Shown here piece by piece: positions 31,546 to 40,842 of a stretch of 64,000 bases of DNA; within the stretch, counting starts at the first letter, position 1, and each line of letters starts with the position of its first letter. The stretch is from Anaerosolibacter carboniphilus. GTDB lineage: Bacteria; Bacillota; Clostridia; Peptostreptococcales; Thermotaleaceae. The notes beneath the pieces are model-generated. The model saw only the letters and a program-made list of their open reading frames with translations. It was not told the origin of the DNA and searched no databases. Position numbers and translations under genes: made by a program. The stretch lies in contig NZ_JACHEN010000015.1 in NCBI RefSeq assembly GCF_014205875.1, forward strand, positions 1 to 64,000, read 5' to 3'.

Positions 31546-32297
31546 TGGCTAGAAAAAAAGGTCAGGAAGAATCCCAGAATGGTTCTCCAGCGTGGATGAC
31601 TACATATGGTGATTTAGTTACCTTATTACTATGTTTTTTCGTACTATTGTTTGCCTTTTCAACAATCGATGCCAAAAAGTTTGAAGCAATCATGCAGTCT
31701 GTCCAAGGTTCTCTCGGTGTTTTAAAAGGCGGACAAACGATAAATGAAACACCTTTCGTAAATGAGGCATTAAATGAGGAACAAACAACGAAGGAATTGC
31801 AGGAGTTAGAGGACTTCAAAAAGTTACAGGAAATTATTGAAAAGTACCTAGAACAAAATGGCTTCCAAAATGAGATTTTGGTGGATTTGGAACCAAGGGG
31901 ATTACTTTTAAGATTTAAGGACAATGTACTGTTCGATTCAGGAAAAGCGGATCTAAAAGGGAACGCCAATGAAACGTTGGTCTTCTTATCTGATCTACTG
32001 AAGCAAGAGGAGTTTAAAGAGAAATATATAAGAATAGAAGGTCATACTGATTCTGACCCGATCATCAACATAAGAAAATATCCTACCAACTGGGAATTAT
32101 CAGTGGCGAGGGCATCCAACGTTGTAAGGTTTCTAATTGAACAAGCTGGTTTACAGCCGGACCGGTTATCGGCATCAGGATATAGTCAGTACCATCCTAT
32201 TGCACCCAATGATACCGACGGAAATAAAGGGAAAAATCGTAGAGTAGACATTGTGATTCTACGGTCGGACTTTGTGAAATCAGAACCATATTATTAG
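31545..32297 (+). CDS. motB: Flagellar motor stator protein MotB
   Basis: 250 aa. One transmembrane helix near residues 18-40 (WMTTYGDLVTLLLCFFVLLF) carries the ion-binding Asp in YGD. A plug/linker region is followed by an OmpA-like peptidoglycan-binding domain (about 120-245; RIEGHTDSDPI, NWELSVARASNVVRFLI, NRRVDIVI). It anchors the stator in the wall. Whether the ion is H+ or Na+ cannot be told from this alone. Confidence 0.96.
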   Translation: MARKKGQEESQNGSPAWMTTYGDLVTLLLCFFVLLFAFSTIDAKKFEAIMQSVQGSLGVLKGGQTINETPFVNEALNEEQTTKELQELEDFKKLQEIIEKYLEQNGFQNEILVDLEPRGLLLRFKDNVLFDSGKADLKGNANETLVFLSDLLKQEEFKEKYIRIEGHTDSDPIINIRKYPTNWELSVARASNVVRFLIEQAGLQPDRLSASGYSQYHPIAPNDTDGNKGKNRRVDIVILRSDFVKSEPYY

Positions 32298-32320
32298 AAT
32301 TTCAAAAGGGGCGTAGCGAT

Positions 32321-32737
32321 ATGACTGTAAAAAAAGTAATGTTATTTAGTATCGTAGGTTTTCTAGTAACAGCAATTATTTTCGGTGGTGTTTTCTATTT
32401 TGCAGTTTATAAAACACCTGAAAAAACAGTAAAGGAAGTAAAGACATTTAGTTATCCGATAGGAGAGCTTTACTCCAATGTAAAAGATAGCAGAAAAATA
32501 TTAAAAGCCAATGTAGTGATTGAAACGCTGGACGAAAAGATTCAGGGAAAACTGGAACCCAATAAGTCTAAGATCACAAACAGCATCCTTGAAGTTTTAA
32601 GAAGTAAGGACGAAAGCAGCCTGGCTGGTGAAAAAGGACAACAGGCATTGAGAACAGAGGTTTTAAAAGCGGTGAAACAAATTGTAGACTCTGACAAGAT
32701 TACAAATGTTTACTTTGTCGAGTTTATTGTCCAATAA
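32321..32737 (+). CDS. fliL: Flagellar basal-body protein FliL
   Basis: 138 aa. An N-terminal transmembrane segment (VMLFSIVGFLVTAIIFGGVF) and a single extracytoplasmic FliL domain (SYPIGELYSNVKDSRKILKA, SLAGEKGQQALRTEVLKAV, NKITNVYFVEFIVQ-like end). FliL rings surround the stator and strengthen its engagement. It lies between motB and fliM as is normal. Confidence 0.93.
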   Translation: MTVKKVMLFSIVGFLVTAIIFGGVFYFAVYKTPEKTVKEVKTFSYPIGELYSNVKDSRKILKANVVIETLDEKIQGKLEPNKSKITNSILEVLRSKDESSLAGEKGQQALRTEVLKAVKQIVDSDKITNVYFVEFIVQ

Positions 32738-32752
32738 GAGGGGGTGACGTAA

Positions 32753-33739
32753 TTGTCCGATGTATTGTCACAGAGTGAAATAGACGCCCTGCTCCAGGCA
32801 TTGAGTACAGGAGAGGTAGACGTTCAGGAGATCCAAGAGGATACGAAAGAAAAGAAAATTAAAAAATATGATTTTCGACGACCTGATAAATTTGCGAAGG
32901 ATCAATTACGTACGCTTCAGGTTATTCACGAGAATTTCTCAAGATTATTAAATACCTATTTGTCAGGGTCATTAAGATGTTTGGTAAATGTAGATGTCTT
33001 TACGGTAGAGCAATTGACCTACCATGAATTCAGTAATTCTATTTCAAATCCTGCAGTTTTAGGCATCGTAGATTTTTCGCCTTTGTCTGGCCAAATTATT
33101 TTCGATATTACGCCGGATATTGCGTTTACGCTTATTGATCGCATCTTGGGTGGAAGCGGCAAGCCGATGGATGAGAATAGGAATTTTACTGAGATTGAGA
33201 TTACGCTATTAAAATCAGTAATAAAGCAGATGATTCGTTTACTAAATGAACCATGGGAAAATGTTTTGGATCTAGAACCAAGGCTTGAAAAAGTAGAGAC
33301 CAATTCGCAATTTGCACAACTGATTTCTCCTAACGAAACCATTGCACTCATAACATTGAATATTAAGATAGGAGAAGTAGAAGGAATGCTTAATATTTGT
33401 ATTCCACATCTTGTGATTGAGCCAATATTGTCTCAGTTAAGTACAAAATACTGGTTTAATAGCACCACGAAAGAATCAACACCCGATGATCAGAAAATAA
33501 TAGAAAGCCGTATCAACAAAGCATACATTCCTGTGCGTGCTGTGATTGGAAAAACCTATATTACGGTGAATGAATTTTTAGACCTTCAAGTAGGAGATGT
33601 AATCCAGCTTGATACGACGATCAATGAGGATATGAAAATTTTTGTTGGAGACGAACTGAAGTACAGAGGAAAACCAGGAACAAAAAAGAAAAAAATGGCA
33701 ATACAAATTGTAAGTGTTGAACGAAAGGAGGAAATCTAA
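32753..33739 (+). CDS. fliM: Flagellar motor switch protein FliM
   Basis: 328 aa. The N-terminal CheY-P binding peptide is intact (LSQSEIDALLQAL, residues 5-17). A CheC-like middle domain (about 50-240, with LGGSGKPMDENRNFTEIE) binds FliG. The C-terminal SpoA domain (255-325) joins the C ring. The TTG start follows GAGGGGGTGA. One base separates its stop from the fliY ATG. Confidence 0.97.
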   Translation: MSDVLSQSEIDALLQALSTGEVDVQEIQEDTKEKKIKKYDFRRPDKFAKDQLRTLQVIHENFSRLLNTYLSGSLRCLVNVDVFTVEQLTYHEFSNSISNPAVLGIVDFSPLSGQIIFDITPDIAFTLIDRILGGSGKPMDENRNFTEIEITLLKSVIKQMIRLLNEPWENVLDLEPRLEKVETNSQFAQLISPNETIALITLNIKIGEVEGMLNICIPHLVIEPILSQLSTKYWFNSTTKESTPDDQKIIESRINKAYIPVRAVIGKTYITVNEFLDLQVGDVIQLDTTINEDMKIFVGDELKYRGKPGTKKKKMAIQIVSVERKEEI

Positions 33740-33740
33740 A

Positions 33741-34904
33741 ATGGGTGATATGCTATCTCAAGAAGAAATAGATGCTTTGTTAAATGGTACATCGAATACT
33801 ATCAAAAGCGACGAGAAGACATTAGATGAAAATGAAAAGGATGCCCTTGGAGAAATAGGAAATATCAGCATGGGGACTTCCGCGACAACATTATTTACAC
33901 TATTAGGGCAAAAAGTTACAATCACTACACCGAAAGTATCCATATTGTCGGTTAGGGAGCTGCAGGAAAACTATCCAATTCCAATTGTTGTTGTGGAGGT
34001 AAAATATCGAGAAGGTCTCGAAGGTACGAACTTGCTGGCACTAAGGGAAGATGATGTTAAGATCATTACAGATCTTATGATGGGTGGAGATGGAACGAAC
34101 TTTACAGGTGATCTGACTGAGCTTCATCTCAGCGCTATCAGTGAAGCTATGAATCAAATGATTGGTTCCGCGTCTACGTCTTTAGCAGAAATATTCCATA
34201 AGAAAATTGATATTTCGCCACCAAAGGCTTTTGCGGTGAATTTTTCTAGCAATTCTTTAGGCTTGGAATTATTTCAACCGGATGATAAAATTGTAAAGGT
34301 AGCCTTTAGAATGGTGATTGGTAGTCTCATAGATAGTGAGATTATGCAGATTATTCCTATTGATTTTGCGAAAACTCTGGTGAACAATCTATTTGAGGGT
34401 AACGCAGAAGCAACTGCTGAAAATCATAATATGGCTCCAATTCATACAGCGCCAGGAAAACCTGCAAAAGCACCAGAGTACCATGTTGACCAGATGGATT
34501 ATGCATCACAAAATAGTCAGCCACACTATATGGAGGATTATAGTACTATGCCAAGTTCAGCTACTATACCAAATAGACAAATGCCTGTGAATGTGCAGCC
34601 TATTCAATTCCAATCCTTTGACGAACCAAGAACGAGAAATGACAGGGAGCATATCGCTTTACTTAGGGATGTGCCGCTGGAAATAACCGTAGAACTGGGT
34701 AGAACGTCAAGAAGAATTAGTGAAATTTTAGATTTAACACCTGGTTCTGTTATTGAACTGGATCGACTAGTGGGTGAACCTTTGGATATTCTAGTAAATG
34801 GACAACACATTGCAAAAGGAGAAGTTGTTGTTATTGATGAGAATTATGGCATCAGAGTGACTGACATTTTAAATCAAGATAAAAAATTGAACAAGATTAA
34901 ATAA
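33741..34904 (+). CDS. fliY: Flagellar switch phosphatase FliY
   Basis: 387 aa. It begins with a FliM-like CheY-binding peptide (MLSQEEIDALLNG). The CheC-type phosphatase domain holds two active-site motifs (LGEIGNISMGTSATTLFTLL and SAISEAMNQMIGSASTSLAE), and a C-terminal FliN/SpoA domain covers about 310-380 (DVPLEITVELGRTSRRISEI). A Pro/Gln-rich linker joins them. FliY replaces FliN in the C ring and removes phosphate from CheY-P there. ATG 33741 is set by AAAGGAGG; a longer frame to 33714 lies within fliM. Confidence 0.96.
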   Translation: MGDMLSQEEIDALLNGTSNTIKSDEKTLDENEKDALGEIGNISMGTSATTLFTLLGQKVTITTPKVSILSVRELQENYPIPIVVVEVKYREGLEGTNLLALREDDVKIITDLMMGGDGTNFTGDLTELHLSAISEAMNQMIGSASTSLAEIFHKKIDISPPKAFAVNFSSNSLGLELFQPDDKIVKVAFRMVIGSLIDSEIMQIIPIDFAKTLVNNLFEGNAEATAENHNMAPIHTAPGKPAKAPEYHVDQMDYASQNSQPHYMEDYSTMPSSATIPNRQMPVNVQPIQFQSFDEPRTRNDREHIALLRDVPLEITVELGRTSRRISEILDLTPGSVIELDRLVGEPLDILVNGQHIAKGEVVVIDENYGIRVTDILNQDKKLNKIK

Positions 34905-34919
34905 CAAGGAGGAACACAA

Positions 34920-35282
34920 ATGTCTAAAGGAATTTTAATAGTTGATGATGCAGCGTTTATGAGAATGATGATCAAGGATGTTCTTACGAAAAATGGATTA
35001 CAAGTGGTAGGTGAAGCTGAGAATGGTGCAAAAGCTATAGAAAAGTACAAAGAACTTCAGCCGAACCTTGTGATTATGGATATTACAATGCCTGAAGTAG
35101 ATGGAATCCAGGCAGTAAAGGAAATTAAAAAAATCGATGCCAATGCAAAGGTAATCATGTGTTCTGCAATGGGACAACAGGCAATGGTTATAGAAGCAAT
35201 TCAAGCTGGCGCAAGAGACTTTATCGTAAAACCTTTTCAAGCTGACCGTGTCATTGAAGCTGTAAGAAAGGTTCTGGGTTAA
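34920..35282 (+). CDS. cheY: Chemotaxis response regulator CheY
   Basis: 120 aa, a single receiver domain. The acidic pocket DD (residues 9-10), the phospho-acceptor Asp in LVIMDITMP (about D54), the Thr/Ser in MCSAMGQQAM and the Lys in FIVKPFQ (about 105) are all present. CheA phosphorylates it and it binds FliM/FliY to switch rotation. It follows fliY by 15 bases with AAGGAGG. Confidence 0.96.
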   Translation: MSKGILIVDDAAFMRMMIKDVLTKNGLQVVGEAENGAKAIEKYKELQPNLVIMDITMPEVDGIQAVKEIKKIDANAKVIMCSAMGQQAMVIEAIQAGARDFIVKPFQADRVIEAVRKVLG

Positions 35283-35304
35283 CTAGAAAGGGGATATATT
35301 CAGT

Positions 35305-35859
35305 ATGTTTCATATGCTGCAAATTCCTGTTTATGCTGTGATAGAAGCGAAAGATCCCAGTGGTTTGCGTATGATTGGACAGTTGTTTTCGTTGATTTTT
35401 ATGTTTATCCTAATCATAGCTGCAGCATACCTTACTTCTAAATACGTTGCCAAGAAGGGCGCTGTTATAGCTGGGAATAGAAATTTAAAAGTTGTTGAAA
35501 GATTGAATTTTGGTATTGATAAAGCAATGTATATAGTCAACGTGGGCGATTGCTATTATCTAGTAGCAGCAAGCAAAAATACATTTCAACTAATTGATAA
35601 ACTTGAAAGAGAACAAATAAAAATCTTTCAGCATGAAACCGGAACTGGAATTTCTAATAAGGTATTTGATACCTACCTGGAAAAATTCATGAAAAAGAAT
35701 AAAAACAATGAAGAGGATTCTTTAACTCAATTTGAAGATATGAATCCATTTGGTTTTGTAAACAATAAAGATCATTTGCTAAATAAGCTGAATCGGGTGA
35801 AAAGCCGAAGTGAAGAGCTTAATAAGCATAGAGATAAGGATGAAAATGATGAAATCTAA
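35305..35859 (+). CDS. fliO: Flagellar biosynthesis protein FliO
   Basis: 184 aa. One membrane segment (about residues 24-46; LFSLIFMFILIIAAAYLTSK) is followed by a small cytoplasmic domain with NLKVVERLNFGIDKAMYIVN and GDCYYLVAASKN, the FliO/FliZ pattern. The charged C-terminal tail is long. FliO helps assemble the FliP pore. It overlaps fliP by 14 bases. Confidence 0.9.
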   Translation: MFHMLQIPVYAVIEAKDPSGLRMIGQLFSLIFMFILIIAAAYLTSKYVAKKGAVIAGNRNLKVVERLNFGIDKAMYIVNVGDCYYLVAASKNTFQLIDKLEREQIKIFQHETGTGISNKVFDTYLEKFMKKNKNNEEDSLTQFEDMNPFGFVNNKDHLLNKLNRVKSRSEELNKHRDKDENDEI

Positions 35860-36622
35860 CAAAACTAAAAGAATATCTATCATTACGCTGTTGATACTAC
35901 TCGTTTTTGTCTTTTCTTTTTCTATTGTTTCTGCTGAACCAAATCTACCAATCCCCAAAATTGGTTTGAGCTTAGATGAGGCAAATTCTCCCCGAGAAGT
36001 AGCTAATAGTATTGAAATACTCTTCATGCTTACTGTGTTAGCGCTGGCACCATCTATTTTAATGATGATGACATGCTTTACTCGAATTATTATTGTTTTA
36101 TCCTTTGTGAGAAAAGCAATATCTACTCAGACTACACCGCCAAATCAGGTGCTTATTGGTTTGGCCCTATTTCTTACCTTTTTTATCATGGCACCTATAG
36201 GGGCTAAGATAAATAGTGACGCAATTCAGCCATATCTTGCAGAGGAAATTTCTCAAGAAGAAGCCTTAAGCAAGGCCATGGAACCTGTAAGGGAGTTCAT
36301 GTTCAAGCAAACCAGAGAAAAGGATCTAGCCTTATTTGTTAATATTTCAGGAAGTGCAAAGCCCAACAAATTAGAAGATGTACCTACAAAGGCTTTGATA
36401 CCTGCTTTTATTATCAGTGAATTAAAAACGGGCTTTCAAATTGGATTTGTTTTGTTTATCCCCTTTATTGTTATAGATATGGTTGTTGCAAGTACGCTAA
36501 TGTCTATGGGGATGATGATGCTTCCGCCTGTAATGATTTCACTTCCCTTTAAAATACTATTGTTTATTATGGTAGATGGTTGGAATCTAGTTATTAAGTC
36601 CCTGATCATGGGGTTTAAATAG
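35846..36622 (+). CDS. fliP: Flagellar export gate protein FliP
   Basis: 258 aa. A cleavable-looking signal (ISIITLLILLVFVFSFSIVS, then AEP) is followed by four membrane segments and the FliP signatures (LALAPSILMMMTCFTRIIIV, SLPFKILLFIMVDGWNLV). FliP subunits form the core of the export pore with FliQ and FliR. ATG 35846 is preferred among closely spaced in-frame ATGs (35840, 35846, 35849) because AAGG lies six bases upstream; the frame opens earlier inside fliO. Confidence 0.96.
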   Translation: MMKSNKTKRISIITLLILLVFVFSFSIVSAEPNLPIPKIGLSLDEANSPREVANSIEILFMLTVLALAPSILMMMTCFTRIIIVLSFVRKAISTQTTPPNQVLIGLALFLTFFIMAPIGAKINSDAIQPYLAEEISQEEALSKAMEPVREFMFKQTREKDLALFVNISGSAKPNKLEDVPTKALIPAFIISELKTGFQIGFVLFIPFIVIDMVVASTLMSMGMMMLPPVMISLPFKILLFIMVDGWNLVIKSLIMGFK

Positions 36623-36635
36623 GAGTGCATAGATC

Positions 36636-36905
36636 ATGAGTGAAGGTTTAATTATTGAGTTGTTTCAACAGGCCATGTTTAATGTTATCATTTTGTCAGC
36701 GCCCATGTTAATACTTGGACTTGTGGTAGGTCTTGCTGTAAGTATTTTTCAAGCAACTACACAAATTCAAGAGGCTACCCTTGCTTTCGTGCCTAAAATT
36801 CTGGCTGTACTGCTGGCAGTTATTGTATTTGGGCCTTGGTTATTGGCTACTGCAGTAGACTATACCCAGGAGCTTTTTTTAAACTTGAATAAGTTTGTAC
36901 AGTAG
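36636..36905 (+). CDS. fliQ: Flagellar export gate protein FliQ
   Basis: 89 aa with two membrane segments separated by the conserved Gln-rich turn (VGLAVSIFQATTQIQEATLA). It packs around FliP in the export gate. Gene order fliP-fliQ-fliR is standard. AGGAG supports the ATG. Confidence 0.95.
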   Translation: MSEGLIIELFQQAMFNVIILSAPMLILGLVVGLAVSIFQATTQIQEATLAFVPKILAVLLAVIVFGPWLLATAVDYTQELFLNLNKFVQ

Positions 36906-36920
36906 ATAGGATGAGATAAT

Positions 36921-37709
36921 TTGGAAATTATCGAAATGTTATTAGATCAAATGGGTATATTGATTTTAATTTTCGCAAGGATTGTGGGCATGCTCCTAAC
37001 AGCCCCCATATTCAGTCAGAATAATATACCCACCAATGTAAAATTAGGCTTTTCTTTAATACTTGCTTTCATTCTATTGCCTATTATGAAAGTACCAGCA
37101 AATCTACAACTTGACAATTTTTTTGAGTTGATGCTTCTTGGGTCTAAAGAGCTGCTGTTGGGGATGATGATCGGATTTATTTGTTATCTTTTCTTCAGCG
37201 TTGTGTATATTGCAGGTCATATGATTGATATGGAAGTCGGGTTTTCTATGGCGAGCGTATTGAATCCTATGGATGAAAATGATGAAATTACCCTTAATGC
37301 AAATCTTATTTTTACCATGGCTGTACTTGTTTTTTTATCCGTCAATGGCCACCATACATTAATACAAGCTCTTAAACAAAGCTTCGATATCGTGCCTCTA
37401 GGAAAATTAAATATCAATGGAATGATGATTGAAAAGCTCATTTCCATATTTATCTCCATATTCATCATTGCGTTCAAGTTTTCGGCACCGATTGTTGTAG
37501 CAATATTTTTAACGAATGTCCTGCTGGGAATTCTGGCGAGAACGATGCCTCAAATGAATGTGTTTGTCGTAGGGGCGCCGATAAAGATTTTGCTGGGTAT
37601 TATTGTCCTGTTTGTTGTTTTTCCGCTGTATATCGGGTTTTTCGAATATATATTTGATACGATGTTCGAACACCTATGGGATTTTCTCCATGCCATAGTA
37701 AAAGGATGA
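36921..37709 (+). CDS. fliR: Flagellar export gate protein FliR
   Basis: 262 aa with six hydrophobic segments and the family motif FARIVGMLLTAPIFSQNNIP followed by VKLGFSLILAFI. One FliR subunit caps the FliP5Q4 pore. The TTG start at 36921 follows GGATGAG and is likely but not certain. It ends 4 bases before flhB, as in Clostridia where fliR and flhB are sometimes fused; here they are separate. Confidence 0.95.
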   Translation: MEIIEMLLDQMGILILIFARIVGMLLTAPIFSQNNIPTNVKLGFSLILAFILLPIMKVPANLQLDNFFELMLLGSKELLLGMMIGFICYLFFSVVYIAGHMIDMEVGFSMASVLNPMDENDEITLNANLIFTMAVLVFLSVNGHHTLIQALKQSFDIVPLGKLNINGMMIEKLISIFISIFIIAFKFSAPIVVAIFLTNVLLGILARTMPQMNVFVVGAPIKILLGIIVLFVVFPLYIGFFEYIFDTMFEHLWDFLHAIVKG

Positions 37710-37713
37710 TAAA

Positions 37714-38802
37714 ATGTATCTTTTTGATATAAATTTACAGCTCTTCACTGGTGAAAAAACTGAAGAAGCCACACCCAAAAGAAAAAAGGATGCAAGGGAA
37801 AAGGGCCAGGTTCTACAGAGCAAAGAAATAAACTCAGCGCTGATATTGCTGTTTACTTTTCTTGCACTTCAATTGGCAGGAAAATATATCTATAGTAGCC
37901 TGGCACTATATATGAAGAATATATATACATTCACAATAAACGATGAAACAATTTTTACTGTAAATGGAATTCACAAGGTTTTTATGGTCATGATCTGGGA
38001 AACTGTCAAGGTTGTCGTACCTATTTTAGGATGTGCCTTCGTGGTGGGATTATTGAGCAGCTATATGCAAGTTGGATTCTTATTTACTACGAAGCCCCTG
38101 GGTTTTAAATTGGATCGGCTTAACCCAATCAATGGTTTTAAGAAGATATTTTCGAAGAAATCAATTGTAGAATTCTTGAAATCCATTATGAAAATAGCAG
38201 TTGTTGGTTATGTCACGTTTAGTTATGTATTAAAGCAGTCAAAAAATGTAGTAAATATTTTGGATATGGAAATAAGCGGTATTATTGCTTTTTTAGGGAA
38301 GGCCACAATAAATGTTGCATTTAGAGCGGCTCTCGTTCTTATTATTTTAGCAGTACTAGATTATTTTTATCAGAAATGGGAGTTCAACAATGAATTAAAA
38401 ATGTCTAAGCAAGAAATTAAGGAAGAATACAAACAAACCGAAGGAGATCCTCAAATCAAATCAAAAATAAAAGAAAGACAAAGACAGATGGCCATGAGGC
38501 GAATGATGCAGGATGTACCAAAGGCCGATGTAATTATTACCAACCCTACCCACTACGCAGTAGCGGTTCGCTATGATCAAGAACAGGATAACGCACCTAT
38601 TGTATTGGCGAAGGGACAAGATTTAATTGCATTAAACATTAGAGAGCTGGCGGGAAAGCATGATGTACCCATTATTGAAAATAAGCCTTTGGCAAGGGCA
38701 TTATATAGTTCTGTGGAAATTGGAGAGTACATTCCTCCAGACTTATATCAAGCTGTAGCTGAAGTATTAGCTTACGTTTACAAATTGAAAAATATGATTT
38801 AG
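37714..38802 (+). CDS. flhB: Flagellar export specificity switch FlhB
   Basis: 362 aa. The opening FTGEKTEEATPKRKKDAREK is the family's start. Four membrane segments lie between about 32 and 210, then the cytoplasmic domain with the self-cleaving NPTH site (N277-H280, in IITNPTHYAVAVRY). FlhB with FliK changes export from rod/hook to filament proteins. An upstream ATG context with GGATGA is modest. Complete. Confidence 0.97.
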   Translation: MYLFDINLQLFTGEKTEEATPKRKKDAREKGQVLQSKEINSALILLFTFLALQLAGKYIYSSLALYMKNIYTFTINDETIFTVNGIHKVFMVMIWETVKVVVPILGCAFVVGLLSSYMQVGFLFTTKPLGFKLDRLNPINGFKKIFSKKSIVEFLKSIMKIAVVGYVTFSYVLKQSKNVVNILDMEISGIIAFLGKATINVAFRAALVLIILAVLDYFYQKWEFNNELKMSKQEIKEEYKQTEGDPQIKSKIKERQRQMAMRRMMQDVPKADVIITNPTHYAVAVRYDQEQDNAPIVLAKGQDLIALNIRELAGKHDVPIIENKPLARALYSSVEIGEYIPPDLYQAVAEVLAYVYKLKNMI

Positions 38803-38813
38803 GAGGAAGGCAA

Positions 38814-40841
38814 ATGAAGTTTGGTGATATCGTTGTATCTCTAGGGATTATTTCGATTGTGCTTATCATCATCATTCCTATACCATTGTTTTTACTGGAT
38901 GTATTATTAAGTTTAAATATATCCTTGTCCTTATTGATTCTCTTGATATCTGTGTATAACAAAGAACCATTGCAATTTGCTGTTTTCCCATCCATGCTAT
39001 TGATTACAACTCTGTTTAGGCTCTCATTGAATATTTCTACTACGAGAAATATTCTGTCTAACGGCTATGGCGGCGAAGTAATTGAAGCCTTTGGGGAATT
39101 TGTAATTGGGAGTAATGCCATAGTTGGATTCATCATTTTCTTAATTATAACGATTATTCAATTCCTCGTTATTACGAAGGGATCCGAGAGGGTATCAGAG
39201 GTAGCTGCACGATTTACATTGGATGCTATGCCAGGTAAACAGATGGCAATAGATGCTGACCTCAATTCAGGACTGATCAGTGAGAGTGAAGCGAGAGATA
39301 GACGTAAGAGAATACAGAAGGAAGCAGATTTTTATGGTGCGATGGATGGAGCCAGTAAATTCGTTAAAGGTGATGCCATTGCAGGAATTATTATAACAAT
39401 TATTAACATTACAGCAGGGTTTGCTCTTGGTATGGTTGGCGGTGGCTTAACACTGACAGAAGCGATATCAAAGTATACACTTTTAACTGTTGGGGATGGT
39501 TTGGTGGGACAGATTCCTGCTCTATTAATATCAACAGGAACGGGTATTGTTGTAACGAGGGCAGCGTCAGATTCAGACTTAGGGAACGATGTTCTATCCC
39601 AATTATTTAATCAACCCAAAATCATGTTCATCATCTCTGGTGTACTCCTGTTATTGGGATTAACACCTTTACCTAAAGTACCCTTTTTTACACTGAGTGC
39701 TGTATTTTTATATTTGGGATTTAACTTAAGAAAGTCTATAAAAGAAAGTGAAATAGAGGAGCAGGAAATTGCTCAAGGCAGTGAAGTGGAGGAAATTAGA
39801 AAACCTGAAAATGTAATCCCGTTGTTGCAGGTGGACCCTATCGAATTAGAGTTTGGATATGGAATCATTCCATTAGCTGATCCAAATCAAGGGGGGGATC
39901 TTTTTGATCGTCTGGTAATGATTAGAAGGCAATGTGCCCTTGAATTAGGAATTATTGTTCCAATGATACGGTTAAGGGACAATATTCAGCTAGAGCCTAA
40001 TCAATATGTGATAAAAATAAAGGGCGTGGAAGTTTCTGATGGGAATATTGTCTTTGATCATTACTTAGCGATGAATCCAGGATCTGCCGAAGGTGATATT
40101 ATGGGAATTGATGCGATTGAACCTGCATTTGGATTACCTGCAAAATGGATTTCGAATGACGAAAGAGAAAAAGCTGAAATTTTCGGTTATACAGTTGTAG
40201 ACCCATCTTCTGTTATTTCTACTCACTTAACTGAAATCATTAAAAGGCATTCAAGCGAACTGCTAGGTAGACAAGAAGTGAAAACGCTATTGGATAATGT
40301 GAAGGAGCACCATGGAACCCTTGTAGATGAATTGGTACCTAAGATATTATCCATTGGTGAAATCCAAAAAGTGTTGTCAAATCTGTTGAGAGAAGGAATT
40401 TCTATTCGAGATATGGTTACAATCCTTGAAACCCTTGCAGATTATGGTCCTATAACGCGGGATAGCGATATGCTAACGGAATATGTGAGACAGTCTTTAG
40501 CGAGAGCGATAACAAAACAGTTTATCGAAGGTAAGAGAGCGAAAGTAATTACCTTAGAGCCAGCTTTAGAGCAAATCATTATGGAATCTATTCAGCAATC
40601 AGAGCATGGTTCATATTTAAATTTAGATCCTATGATATCTCAAAACATATTGACCAACCTATCTCAACAAGTCCAAAAGTTAATGGCCATTGGAGAACAA
40701 CCGATTATTCTTACTTCTCCGATTGTTAGATTTTACTTTAAGAGATTATCTGAACAATTGGCACCGGAATTGATAGTTCTTTCCTATAATGAGGTTGATA
40801 CTAGAATAGAAGTTCAGTCGGTAGGGGTGGTGAGTGCATAA
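38814..40841 (+). CDS. flhA: Flagellar export protein FlhA
   Basis: 675 aa. About eight N-terminal membrane segments include the FHIPEP-type signature (LFRLSLNISTTRNILSNGYG; RFTLDAMPGKQMAIDADLNS, with the conserved AIDADL). The cytoplasmic domain from about residue 340 forms a nine-subunit ring that docks chaperone-bound cargo. AGGAGGAAGG precedes the ATG. The stop almost touches flhF. Confidence 0.98.
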   Translation: MKFGDIVVSLGIISIVLIIIIPIPLFLLDVLLSLNISLSLLILLISVYNKEPLQFAVFPSMLLITTLFRLSLNISTTRNILSNGYGGEVIEAFGEFVIGSNAIVGFIIFLIITIIQFLVITKGSERVSEVAARFTLDAMPGKQMAIDADLNSGLISESEARDRRKRIQKEADFYGAMDGASKFVKGDAIAGIIITIINITAGFALGMVGGGLTLTEAISKYTLLTVGDGLVGQIPALLISTGTGIVVTRAASDSDLGNDVLSQLFNQPKIMFIISGVLLLLGLTPLPKVPFFTLSAVFLYLGFNLRKSIKESEIEEQEIAQGSEVEEIRKPENVIPLLQVDPIELEFGYGIIPLADPNQGGDLFDRLVMIRRQCALELGIIVPMIRLRDNIQLEPNQYVIKIKGVEVSDGNIVFDHYLAMNPGSAEGDIMGIDAIEPAFGLPAKWISNDEREKAEIFGYTVVDPSSVISTHLTEIIKRHSSELLGRQEVKTLLDNVKEHHGTLVDELVPKILSIGEIQKVLSNLLREGISIRDMVTILETLADYGPITRDSDMLTEYVRQSLARAITKQFIEGKRAKVITLEPALEQIIMESIQQSEHGSYLNLDPMISQNILTNLSQQVQKLMAIGEQPIILTSPIVRFYFKRLSEQLAPELIVLSYNEVDTRIEVQSVGVVSA

Positions 40842-40842
40842 G